A stretch of 64,000 nt of DNA from Paulinella micropora (lineage: Eukaryota > Cercozoa > Imbricatea > Euglyphida): NCBI GenBank assembly GCA_009731375.1, contig BJOX01000146.1:492839-556838 (forward strand), in the 5' to 3' direction. The position numbers and the translations under genes were made by a program. Of the stretch, positions 44,906 through 59,395 are shown one piece after another. The notes beneath the pieces were generated by a model. The model saw only the letters and a list, made by a program, of their open reading frames with translations. It had not been told where the DNA came from and made no database searches. Numbering within the stretch: the stretch's first letter is position 1; each line of letters opens with the position of its first letter.

Positions 44906-45874
44906 CTACAACCTAGCGACCTCGATGTGATACCCGCCCTTGATCCCGACGCTGATGAGGTTCGCGCGCGTCAGTTGCATCTCCCGCTTGGAACCGGCGT
45001 TGAGGATCTTGTTCTTGCGGACCGCGACGCAGTGTCCATCACACGCCACAAGCAGGTCCCCGCGTACACGGCGGCGGGCGATGTCGTTGAAAGAGGCGCT
45101 CTTAAGCAGGCGTGGTTGCCAAACGACGCCGTCTGCGTCGACGTACCAGTAATCCTTCGCGTCTTCGTGGCAGAAAGAACTGAGAGAAGCAGTATGCAGG
45201 CTGCGGACGAGGCGCCTGCGATAGCCAGATTTCTTACTAGACGCCAGCGGCAGCAAGTTCAAGTACGCGTGTGTCACACAGTCTCTGTTGCCGCTGCCCT
45301 GCTCCTGTAGAACTTTTCCTGTGCCAAGTGGCACTCCCTTGCAGTCCTGCGGATAATAAGCATCTGCGTAAGCCCCCGCCAACTGCCGCTCGGCGTCGGT
45401 AGGCTCCCTCTTCAGTTGTGCCTTGAGTTCCAGGTAAATCTTCATTCTCTTCTCGCCCGCCAAGATAGCGGCCTTGAGGTGCCGCTCTCGCATCTCTAAC
45501 GCGCGCCCCGAGTGCTCACTGAGAAAGTCATCTATCTTCCTCGCGATCTGGTCACATTGCGCCTTTTCTACGTCTTTGCGCTCAGACTTCACACCCAATA
45601 TGATCTCCCCCTTTGCATGGTGTACGAACCAGGGGTCGTAGGTGATAAACGTGTACTCTCTGTTGGCTGTGTTGAGGGTAGACCAGCCGTCACCACGGTC
45701 CGAACCAGCCTCAGTGTGGTCGTCGTCCGACCCGTACGGCAGATTATCTGCTTTGGCAGCAGAGTGGCCGCAGCCATCCTCATCGTCACTGCTTTCAATC
45801 ATAAGTCGTTTGGCTTGCTTTGCAGTAGCCACACTCGCAGCTGTCTTGTCATCATCAACGTTGCTGCTTTGCAA
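44906..45874 (-). CDS. Possible papain-like cysteine peptidase
   Basis: 322 open codons with a non-ATG start at 45874. The frame is open upstream to about 46018 without an ATG. Another frame from ATG near 46070 (SMLLRVVDAIVSASAASKGS) probably supplies the true N-terminus through a frameshift. The N-terminal third is acidic (MIESSDDEDGCG, NLPYGSDDDH). The middle helix reads LKAQLKREPTDAERQLAGAY. The C-terminal part has GNRDCVTHAYLNLLPL and, about 80 residues later, DLLVACDGHCVAVRKNKILN. A Cys at a helix start followed by His on a strand fits a papain-fold (NlpC/OTU/Josephin-like) active site. The assignment is by pattern only. Confidence 0.55.
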   Translation of the reverse strand: MQSSNVDDDKTAASVATAKQAKRLMIESSDDEDGCGHSAAKADNLPYGSDDDHTEAGSDRGDGWSTLNTANREYTFITYDPWFVHHAKGEIILGVKSERKDVEKAQCDQIARKIDDFLSEHSGRALEMRERHLKAAILAGEKRMKIYLELKAQLKREPTDAERQLAGAYADAYYPQDCKGVPLGTGKVLQEQGSGNRDCVTHAYLNLLPLASSKKSGYRRRLVRSLHTASLSSFCHEDAKDYWYVDADGVVWQPRLLKSASFNDIARRRVRGDLLVACDGHCVAVRKNKILNAGSKREMQLTRANLISVGIKGGYHIEVARL

Positions 45875-46021
45875 GGACTCCAGCAGTTGCGCGGCCTGTC
45901 GGAAAGGAGCTAGACTCTTTGCCGAGCCGGCAGTGGAACTACCGTCTTCCTCGCATTCTTGCTCAGTGCCGTTCGTTCGGTCTGCTCGGCAGGAGCTAAA
46001 CTTTCTACCGAGCTTCCCTTA

Positions 46022-46640
46022 GATGCGGCACTGGCTGAAACAATAGCATCAACGACTCTGAGTAACATGGACATGCAGGCGAGATCAGAAACTGCAAGGG
46101 TTTAGCGTTTAGTAAATCGTTAGTTTTTTGTGAAAAAAATTGTGGCTGGTATTAATCTAAAAAATAAGGGGACCCGCACTTGTGGGTGGGGGTCCGGTGC
46201 CACCACACATCAGAAAAAACGTTTATTACATATTCTGATAGCGTGTGTCCTGAACGGTCGAATGCCACTTTCCCCTGCAGGAACGGACCAGCCAAATTTG
46301 CAGGGGAAAGCCGCAAAGTTTGGATTTTAAGAAATTCTAGAATCACACTACCACAAAAATCAGGTGCTTCCTGCCACCTGACGCCACCCAGCGTGATACG
46401 GTCGAAAAAGACAACACCCAGGGACATTTCGGCATTGACTTTATTGTCCGAATCAATACTTGTTTCGGCAATATCAACTGGTGGCACAGGTGACCCCAAA
46501 AACAGCAAGTCACTCGAAAGTTGTGGTTGTGGATGGCAAATGAAAATTTTCCCTGTGTGGGCCGGGACAAAAAGACAATGGATTATCCCACCCCTGGCAA
46601 ATTGGCATCCTGTTCTTTCAGGTCAACCGGTAAAATAAGA
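46022..46640 (-). other. Unresolved region with a 118-codon minus-strand frame
   Basis: The frame 46508-46152 reads MLFLGSPVPPVDIAETSIDS, SLGVVFFDRITLGGVRWQEA and LSEYVINVFSDVWWHRT. Amino-acid composition looks plausible for a real protein or fragment and the strand matches the virus-like block. A competing plus-strand ORF (46180-46638) has poorer composition. Family unknown. Confidence 0.35.
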
Positions 46641-46649
46641 CAGATTGAT

Positions 46650-47880
<1,231 letters not shown>

Positions 47881-47881
<1 letters not shown>

Positions 47882-48340
47882 ACATACAGTCCCTCCAGAC
47901 GGGGGATTCTTTTGTATCTTGACGCATTTTCTTTGATTTGTTTTACTTGTGAGATTAGGTCTAGTAGGTGTATTGATTGGAGGTGACACGCTTTTAAGAA
48001 AGGTGCTAAAAAAAAGTGTTCTAAAATCACGGAGGAGGAAGCAGGAAGCAGGAAGCAAGAAGCAACGAAGCAGAAGCAGGAAGCAGGAAGCAGGAAGAAG
48101 AAGCAGGAAGCAGGAAGCATGCGCAAGGCACCGCAGCAGTAGCAAGAACGAAAATTTTGTGTAACACACGTTGACAAAACACTCTGTATGCTGTGTTTTA
48201 GGGGCCGAAACCAGTGGTCCAAAATCAACGGAACAACAGCAGGTTTATTGGTGCTGGCTTGAGCGGCCCCAACTGTCTAACGGCAAAAAAAAGCCAATCC
48301 ATATCATCCCGCGTCCCCCAATTGGCAAACTCGACATGTG
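47881..48340. other. Short unique stretch with (GGAAGCA)n block, no gene
   Basis: A heptamer GGAAGCA recurs about twelve times at 48037-48120. The flanking unique sequence shows no recognisable protein. Confidence 0.6.
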
Positions 48341-49675
48341 ACCCAATATGCAACAACATAACATAACATAACATAACATAACATAACATTGCATAACATA
48401 ACATAACATAACATAAAAACACAACAAAGCACAACACAACATAGCACGACATTGAATGCATGCAAACATACTGCGAGGTGAAGAAAGCAAGGAAATACAT
48501 GCATGCCCCAACTGTGCAGACTATGTCCAAACTGACCTCGAAAGCCGGCTAAAACAGTCTGTAAAGTCCGTAACACACATACAAAACATAACATTAATGC
48601 ATAACATAACATAACATAACACATAACATAACACATAACATCACATCACATGACATGACATAACATAACATAACATAACACAACACAACACAACATAACA
48701 TAACACAACAATACTCATAACATAACATAACATAACATAACATAACATAACATAACATAACATAACATAGCATAACATAACATAACATAACATGACATAA
48801 CATAACATAACATAACATAACATAACATAAACATGACACAACACAACATAACACAACATAACATAACATAACATAACATAACATAACTTAAGATAACATA
48901 ACATATAACACAACATAACATACAACATAACAACATCACATAACATAACATAACATAACATAACATAACATGACATAACATGACATAACATGACATAACA
49001 TGACATAGCATGACATAACACGACAAAACATAACATAACATGACAAAACATAACATAACATAACATAACATAACATAACAGAACATAACATAACATAGCA
49101 TAATATAACATGATAAAACATAACATGGCATAACACACTTGACATAACATGACATAACATGACATGACATAACGTGGCATAGCATGACATAACATAACAT
49201 AACATAACACAACATGACATAACATAACATAACATAACATAACATAACATAACATAACATAACATATAACACAACATAACATACAACATAACACAACATA
49301 ACATAACATAATATAACATAACATGACATAACATGACATAACATGACATAACATGACATAACATGACATAGCATGACATAACATGACAAAACATAACATA
49401 ACATGACAAAACATAACATAACATAACATGACAGAACATAACATAACATAACATAATATAACATGATAAAACATAACATGGCATAACACACTTGACATAA
49501 CATGACATAACATGACATGACATGACATAACGTGGCATAGCATGACATAACATAACATAACATAACATAATATAAAGACAACATGACATAACAGAACACA
49601 ACAGAACGCAACACAATATGGCACGCCATCAAATGCATAGAAACATACTGTGAGGTGAAGAAACCAAGGGAAAAC
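48341..49675. repeat. (CATAA)n pentanucleotide array with about 353 bp higher-order repeat
   Basis: About 1.3 kb of ACATA/ACATG pentamers. A variant string containing GGCATAACACACTTGACATA recurs at about 49128 and 49480. A unique core with GAGGTGAAGAAA occurs on both sides (about 48442-48498 and 49620-49675) at roughly 80% identity. Confidence 0.92.
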
Positions 49676-49679
49676 ATAA

Positions 49680-49713
49680 CAAACATACATACATACATAT
49701 ATACATATATACA

Positions 49714-49744
<31 letters not shown>

Positions 49745-50273
49745 GTACATACATACATACATACATACATACATACATACATACATACACACATACGTAC
49801 GTACATTCATGATACAAGACGAGGAAGCAAAAGCTGTGGGAGAACATACATACATACATACATACATACATACATACATAAATTACATACATACATACAT
49901 AAATTACATACATACATACATACAAGCATACATACATACATGCATACATACATACATACATACATACATACATACATACATACTTACTTACTTCTGACTT
50001 ACTTACTGGCTTAACATAATTCACTTACTTAACTTGAGTTAACTTAACTAAACGCACTGAATGACTTACTCACTTACTTACTTACTTGCTTACTTACTTA
50101 CTTACTCACTTGCTTTTTTTTTTACGTCAAGTTGAGGAAGCAAAAGTTGTACTGCCACAGATCATCATTACTCACTCACTTTCTTACTTACTCACTTTTT
50201 TGCTAACATACTGAGTAACATACTTACTTGCTTACTTACTTACTCACTCACTTTCTTTCTTTCTTTCTTTCCT

Positions 50274-50317
<44 letters not shown>

Positions 50318-50354
50318 ACTTTCTTTCTTTCTTTCTTACTTTCTTACTTACTTT

Positions 50355-50399
<45 letters not shown>

Positions 50400-50504
50400 C
50401 TACTTGTTTACTTACTGAGTGCAAGGTGAAGAAGCAAAAGCTGTACTGCGGGAGATCATAACTACTTACTTACTTACTTACTTGCTTACTTACTTACTTA
50501 CTTG

Positions 50505-50570
<66 letters not shown>

Positions 50571-50579
50571 CACTTACCG

Positions 50580-50612
<33 letters not shown>

Positions 50613-51229
50613 TACCTACTTACCTACTCATTTACTTACTGAGTGCAAGGTGAGGAAGCAAAAGCTGTACTGCGGGAGATCAAACCTACTCACTCACTTT
50701 CTTACTTGATTACTTGCTTACTTACTTGCTTACTTACTTACTTACTTACTTACTCACTTACTCACTTACTTACTTACTTACTTACTTACGTACTTACTTA
50801 CTTACTGACTTACCTACTTACCTACTCATTTACTTACTGAGTGCAAGGTTAGGAAGCAAAAGCTGTACTGCGGGAGATCATAACTACTCACTTACTCACG
50901 TACTTACCTACTTACCTACTTACTTAATTTTCTTACTTACTTGCTTATTTACTTACCTACTTACCTACTTACCTACTTACCTACTCATTTACTTACTGAG
51001 TGCAAGGTGAGGAAGCAAAAGCTGTCCTGATCATAACTACTCACTCACTTTCTTAATTACTCACTTTCTTACGTACTTCTTCACTAATATACTTACTTAC
51101 TCACTTACTCACTTACTTACTTACTTGCTTACTCACTCACTTACTCACTCACTTACTTACTTACTACTTACTTACTTACTTACTTACTTATTTACTTATT
51201 CACTTATTCACTTACTCACTTACTCACTC

Positions 51230-51261
<32 letters not shown>

Positions 51262-51389
51262 GCTTACTTACTTACTTAACTTACTTGCATACTTACATAC
51301 TTATATACTTACATACTTACTCACGTACTCACTTACTCACTTGCTCACTTACTCACTTACTCACTCATTTACTTACTTACTTCTCACTC

Positions 51390-51432
<43 letters not shown>

Positions 51433-51454
51433 ATACTTACTTACTTACTTACTA

Positions 51455-51542
<88 letters not shown>

Positions 51543-51543
51543 C

Positions 51544-51584
<41 letters not shown>

Positions 51585-51701
51585 TTTACCCACTCACTTA
51601 CTCACTTACTTACTTACTTACTTACTTACTAACCTACTTACTCACTTACTCACCTACTTACTATACTTACTTACTATACTTACTTACTATACTTACTCCA
51701 A

Positions 51702-51734
<33 letters not shown>

Positions 51735-51830
51735 ACCTTACTTACTAATTTACTTACTTAATTTCTTGTGTTTTGCAAGGCGAGGAGGCAAAAGCTGTAC
51801 TGAGGAAGATAGAGGAAAAGAAGAAAAAGT
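49680..51830. repeat. (CATA)n then (TTAC)n arrays with a recurrent 40 bp core
   Basis: Tetranucleotide arrays are interrupted by a conserved core whose best copy reads GCAAGGTGAGGAAGCAAAAG followed by CTGTACTGCGGGAGATCA. Copies start at about 49815, 50128, 50421, 50645, 50842, 51001 and 51775. Each starts after GAGT or a similar short lead and is followed again by TTAC repeats, with (CTTT)n near 50255-50340. Confidence 0.93.
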
Positions 51831-54075
<2,245 letters not shown>

Positions 54076-54146
54076 TTTTGAAATGGGTGCCATCTGTCGA
54101 CAGACAGAGAATTAGGGGATGGTGTGAGTGTGCTGGGCCCGTGGCG

Positions 54147-54541
54147 GGGTGCCTTATGTGTGCCCAGCCATACGCCTATAAGTCACATGCCGAAATAGCG
54201 ACGGGAAGCACAATCCTGTTCCCTCAGGGTGCCCTTTCTCGCTTGTTGAGCCCGGAATAAAACCCACAGTGCTCTGTCGGTTTATACTAGACTGTCGAAC
54301 AGTCTCGAAACTCCATCTGCTTACTGGGCCCTCTGTAATGGAGGTGGGAGCTCGTTCTGCAAGGGGCGCTTTATGGAACGAGCCCTGGCCCCGCCTGGTA
54401 CTAGGGAGCTTTGGTATTGCCTGTATCAGTCCCTTCCGTGCAAACATCACGGCTTAGCTGGGCATCGGGTTAATACTTTACCCACAGACTTCCTGGTTGA
54501 CGAAATCAGAAGCTCCTTTTTTCTGACATTAGTCGATATTT
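54147..54541. repeat. 395 bp segment, duplicate 1
   Basis: From GGGGTGCCTTATGTGTGCC to GACATTAGTCGATATTTCATC. The same segment recurs at 54840-55235 with one visible substitution (CCCAGCC versus CCTAGCC). It contains an AATAAA in CCGGAATAAAACCC. The identical 98-codon minus-strand ORF in both copies reflects the duplication and is not recognised as a protein. It could be a short interspersed element or solo terminal repeat. Confidence 0.92.
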
Positions 54542-54543
54542 CA

Positions 54544-54625
<82 letters not shown>

Positions 54626-54676
54626 CCCTCCACGTACGTGTATCTGGACGCCATGCGGGTCTATCTATCTATCTAA

Positions 54677-54746
<70 letters not shown>

Positions 54747-54776
54747 CTCTATCTACCTACCTACCTACCTATCTAC

Positions 54777-54835
<59 letters not shown>

Positions 54836-54839
54836 GGTG
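54542..54839. repeat. (CT)n and (CTAT)n between the duplicates
   Basis: (CT)n 54565-54623, a short unique piece, then (CTAT)n with CTAC variants to 54834. Confidence 0.93.
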
Positions 54840-55235
54840 GGGTGCCTTATGTGTGCCTAGCCATACGCCTATAAGTCACATGCCGAAATAGCGACGGGAA
54901 GCACAATCCTGTTCCCTCAGGGTGCCCTTTCTCGCTTGTTGAGCCCGGAATAAAACCCACAGTGCTCTGTCGGTTTATACTAGACTGTCGAACAGTCTCG
55001 AAACTCCATCTGCTTACTGGGCCCTCTGTAATGGAGGTGGGAGCTCGTTCTGCAAGGGGCGCTTTATGGAACGAGCCCTGGCCCCGCCTGGTACTAGGGA
55101 GCTTTGGTATTGCCTGTATCAGTCCCTTCCGTGCAAACATCACGGCTTAGCTGGGCATCGGGTTAATACTTTACCCACAGACTTCCTGGTTGACGAAATC
55201 AGAAGCTCCTTTTTTCTGACATTAGTCGATATTTC
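54840..55235. repeat. 395 bp segment, duplicate 2
   Basis: Near-identical to 54147-54541. Both copies end at the same base and enter (CTAT)n, which suggests duplication mediated by the flanking microsatellite. Confidence 0.92.
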
Positions 55236-55296
<61 letters not shown>

Positions 55297-55446
55297 GTCA
55301 TTGCTCGTTGTGCTTAAGGACAAGGAACTTCTCATTGTTCTGGGGGCTACTGTGTGCCCATTCCTTTCCTTCAAGAGGTAGAGTGAATGCATGTCACATA
55401 ATATTATGTGTGTACATGTATAATATTGTGTGTGTATGTATGTATG

Positions 55447-55477
<31 letters not shown>

Positions 55478-55782
55478 TCTATGTATGTATGTATGTATGT
55501 ATGTATGTATGTATGCATGTATGTATGTATGTGTGTATGTATGTATGTACGTACGTACGTACGTACGTATATGTATGTATGTATGTATGCATGTATGTAT
55601 GTATGTATGTATGTAATGTATGTATGTATGTATGTATGTATGTATGTATGTATTGTATGTTATATATGTTATGTATGTAATGTACGTTATGTATGTTATG
55701 TATGTATGTATGTATGTATGTATGTATGTATGTATGCATGTATGTGTGTGTGTGTGTACGTATGTATGTTATGCAATGTATG

Positions 55783-55813
<31 letters not shown>

Positions 55814-56040
55814 TGTATATATGTATGCAATTTATGTATAAGGTTATGTATGTATGCATACATGCATCTATATGTATGTATGTACGTATGTATCACACAG
55901 TGGTGACGGAACGCCCTTGGGAATGTATACATACATACATAACATACATACATAACATACATACATAACATACATACATAACATACATACATACATACAT
56001 AACATAAATACATACATACATACATACATACATTACATAA

Positions 56041-56071
<31 letters not shown>

Positions 56072-56895
56072 CATTACATATATAACATACATACAAGACA
56101 TACAGATGGACAATGGCGCGTCGTCCAACCCGCCAGGAAACGCATAGATAGATAGATAGATAGATAGACAGATGGACAGACAGATAGACAGATAGATAGA
56201 ACAAAGTCACTGTCCCGTGTGATGCGGTGATAACTATTATTAGATAGACAGATAGATAGATAGACAGATAGACAGATAGACAGACAGATAGGCAGATAGA
56301 TAGAACAAAGTCACTGTCCCGTGTGTTGGTCATGTATGTAATGTGTGTCATGTATGTAATGTACGGAATGTATGGAATGTATATGATATATGACATACAT
56401 ACATACATACATAATACATACATACATACATACATGCATATATACATACACACATACATACATACATTCATACATACATACATACATTCATACATACATA
56501 CATACAAACATACATACATCCATACATATACAATGTAGTCAGTGTATGTATGTATGTAATGTATGTAATGTATGTAATGTATGTAATGTATGTCATGTAT
56601 GTAATGTAATGTATGTAATGTATGTTATGTATGCTATGTATGCTATGTATGCTATGTATGTTATGTATGTTATGTATGTTATGTATGTTATGTATATTAT
56701 GTATGTTATGTATGTTATGTATGTTATGTATTTTATGTACGTTATGTATGTATATGTATGAATGTATGTATGTATGTATGTATGTATGTATGTATGTATG
56801 TATGTATATGTATGTATGTGCATGTATGTATGTATGTATGTATGTATCATCAGTGTATGTATGTATGTATGTATGTATGCAATGTATGTATGAGA
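55236..56895. repeat. (CTAT)n, (GTAT)n, (CATA)n, (GATA)n and (ATGT)n arrays
   Basis: Alternating tetra- and pentanucleotide arrays. GAACAAAGTCACTGTCCCGT recurs at about 56199 and 56303 between (GATA)n blocks. Short unique pieces lie at 55297-55410, 55905-55925 and 56095-56145. No gene. Confidence 0.93.
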
Positions 56896-58230
56896 AGCTG
56901 ACTCCCTTATCGGCCTCAAGGCTCGGAACCTTTGAGCAACTCAGCATGCTCATTAAAGAGGCCTTTACCGACTCCTTTCAGAGTCCACCGGTCCTGTCTC
57001 ACACAGCTACCAAAGGGAGGGAAGGCAATTTAATAAAGTGAATTCTGACAACTACAGTACGACACGTCACAGAACTAAGATAAGTGTAACAGAACATTCA
57101 AATAAGGTGGGAAAATATAATGACTGTATCCATACTTATCTACTATTAATAAGACTCGTGACTGATTAAGTTAATACTGCCACAGTGGCAATGTTACAAT
57201 CCCTGAAGATAGCTCGATAAAAAGTCGGTAATACAACCAGACACAAATCCCCCAAAGGAGAATGATGTATCGTTCTATTAGCTCAGTGAAGCCGAAAAAG
57301 AAAGCGGCCACAGACCACGGTTAAAATGGCATTAGGTCAAATCCTGCCAAACGATATTGAAATACTGGGAAAAAAACTAGGTGCACCTGACACCCGAAAA
57401 ACTGTACTTTTTACCGGCTATCCGGGGGGTGATGCCTACAGTACCCCTTCCCGTTTTTATGACGGAAATATGCAATATTTTCGTCATATAGCTGCTGATT
57501 TCTTTTCTGCACAAATGCTACGGGGTGTTGCAACTAAGTGCATTAACCCACGGATAGACGGTGCAGTGGATAAATAAAACGCATACACCAGACACGCGTC
57601 AACTGTAAATCTCTAGCCTCATTTTTTGTAAATAAATAAAAAAACTCCTCCTTCCAAGTACTCTTCCACACTCGTTGTCCCCCCCGTAACTTAATCCTGA
57701 GGCAGTATGTCAAGAACAAATAGTATTACTATTAAAATAAAAGCAGCATTATAATTTTTTCTCCTTCTCTAAAAACACTTCCGATCAGTAAATACATTGT
57801 CTTTTAATAACATACCCTTGTTTTCAATCAGTTACCTTAATATAGTACTAGAGGACCAGTCCTAATAACTATCCAAAGCCGGTGTGAGTGAACCCGACCA
57901 TGCGATAAACCGACACAAGTAGAGACGGACCGTGCTGGTATGACGATATTAAGTATATCCAAAGAAAAAAATATTGAATATGTCTACTATGAGAACATTT
58001 ATTGAGAACATCACCCTGGATACTTGAAGCAGGGTCGTACCAGGAACACCATCGCTAAACTCACAAGCAATCCTCTTCTACGGTGTCGTATCCATTTGCC
58101 GATTGACCTTCGCACTCATATGTTGCGATAAAAATGCCAAGTAACAACAATGGTATAAAAATATTTTAATAAGACATGATCTGACATGGGCACTATGAGA
58201 TTAATCCACATGCAGCTTTCAATGTCCGAC
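56896..58230. other. 1.3 kb AT-rich region 3' of the Ty3/gypsy coding region
   Basis: Mostly unique AT-rich sequence. A plus-strand 83-codon ORF (57326-57577, MALGQILPNDIEILGKKLG...) has decent composition but no recognised family. The 3' LTR of the minus-strand gypsy element should lie here, but no repeat partner is inside the window, so it cannot be delimited. Confidence 0.5.
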
Positions 58231-58255
58231 GCGTGATAAAAGAAAAAAATGTCAC

Positions 58256-59189
58256 TTACTGCCTTCGTCGCCTTGCGCGAACCCCTTTGCCAGGTGGCGG
58301 GCCGCCAACAAAAGTCAAGTCAAACTTTGACTCCTCAAGAATGTCCCATATTTTGTTAGGGATGGCGCCCAATGATAAGTCAAAAGGAATGTCAAGCACT
58401 CCCCTAGGCAGTGACTGAATAGTCCACGCAGTGTGGTCTTTGTCTCGAGGGGTAATAGTATCATCCCAAGTCTCGAGATCTTTCGCGTCTTTGTATACCG
58501 GTAAGTATTGTCTAGCTTTTGGATCCTCAACAGGGTCCATGCTTCTCCAGAAATGGAGTACCGGTTGTATCGTTTTTGCTGCTGAGGATCTCTTCGATGT
58601 CCGCGCTGCCCGTGTAGTCTGCGGGACCGCCACAGCTCGCATGAGATAAAGATCTGAGAGAGTGTCATCGGCAACATGAGATTCTGCCGGTCTCAACAGA
58701 TAAAAACGTCTCGGACCCACTTGATGGTCGCAATCGCCTCGCCATCCTTCCATCGCCCATGTCGAATGTCCGCATTACCCGCGTTTGGGTTAGTGTCCTT
58801 CTCTTCTCCTCCTCCATGGACATCCGTCTCTCGCGTCGATCTCGCCACCTTCCTCGGTTGGTCGAAGATAAGGTCATTTTGCGCTCTCCTCCTCTGCGCC
58901 TCCGTGAACTTCTCCTTTGTACCGCCGCGGACTATGGGGGCCTTAGACTGAGTCCCCGCCGCGCTTTTGCGGTTTGAGTCTTCCTTGCTCTCCTTCTCGG
59001 TCTCCTCCTTCTCCGAGACAGGTGCCCGATAGGCATTCTCCTCCTCTAAGGTATCCTCCTTACTGATAGGCGGTACCTCTTTGAAATCCTCCTTCATCCG
59101 TTTCAACGCCTCCTCAACGGATTCATCCTCGAGTAAGAAGGGGTCATATTTGATCAGCCTTCGAACATTCACAATTTGCACCTTCCCTC
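58256..59189 (-). pseudogene. Gypsy pol C-terminal extension, two frames
   Basis: Continues RLIKYDPFLLEDESVEEALK, then a charged region (EEENAYRAPVSEKEETEKES, FTEAQRRRAQNDLIFDQPRK) to WKDGEAIATIKWV. After a frame change near 58715 it reads GPRRFYLLRPAESHVADDTL and DLETWDDTITPRDKDHTAWT, ending GVRARRRRQ. WKDGEAIATIKWV could be a diverged chromodomain-like strand (weak). Its position after integrase suggests a targeting or accessory tail. Confidence 0.6.
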
Positions 59190-59395
59190 TACCCCTGATC
59201 TCTTTTATATTCGCCTTCGCATTCTCGTATGCCTCATAAGACCACTCAGCGTCTTCAAAACCATGCGCCTCACAGCATATGCCATGATCCGGGCCTTGAG
59301 GACTATATCGTAGACCCGTGCGGTCATATCGAACGCCTCTTGCCATCTGCATCGCCTCTATGTGGCTTACCTCGTACACCTTGTCCTCGAACATT
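59190..59395 (-). repeat. Duplicated pol segment inserted at the integrase C-terminus
   Basis: A stretch of about 190 bp (minus-strand reading DKVYEVSHIEAMQMARGV to EWSYEAYENAKANIKE) is about 95% identical to 60766-60952 in the RNase H-integrase linker. It is flanked by near-identical copies of the RGRGKVQIVNVR coding sequence (59165-59200 and 59389-59428), as expected from template switching or recombination. Confidence 0.9.

Noticed and set aside
48594-49879. Minus-strand ORFs of 226-412 codons rich in Cys, Tyr, Val and Met
   Set aside because: Translated (CATAA)n repeat; the pentamer lacks stops in several frames.
57326-57577. 83-codon plus-strand ORF as a gene
   Set aside because: Reasonable composition, but no homologue recognised and it lies where a gypsy LTR or flank is expected. 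Left as a note only.
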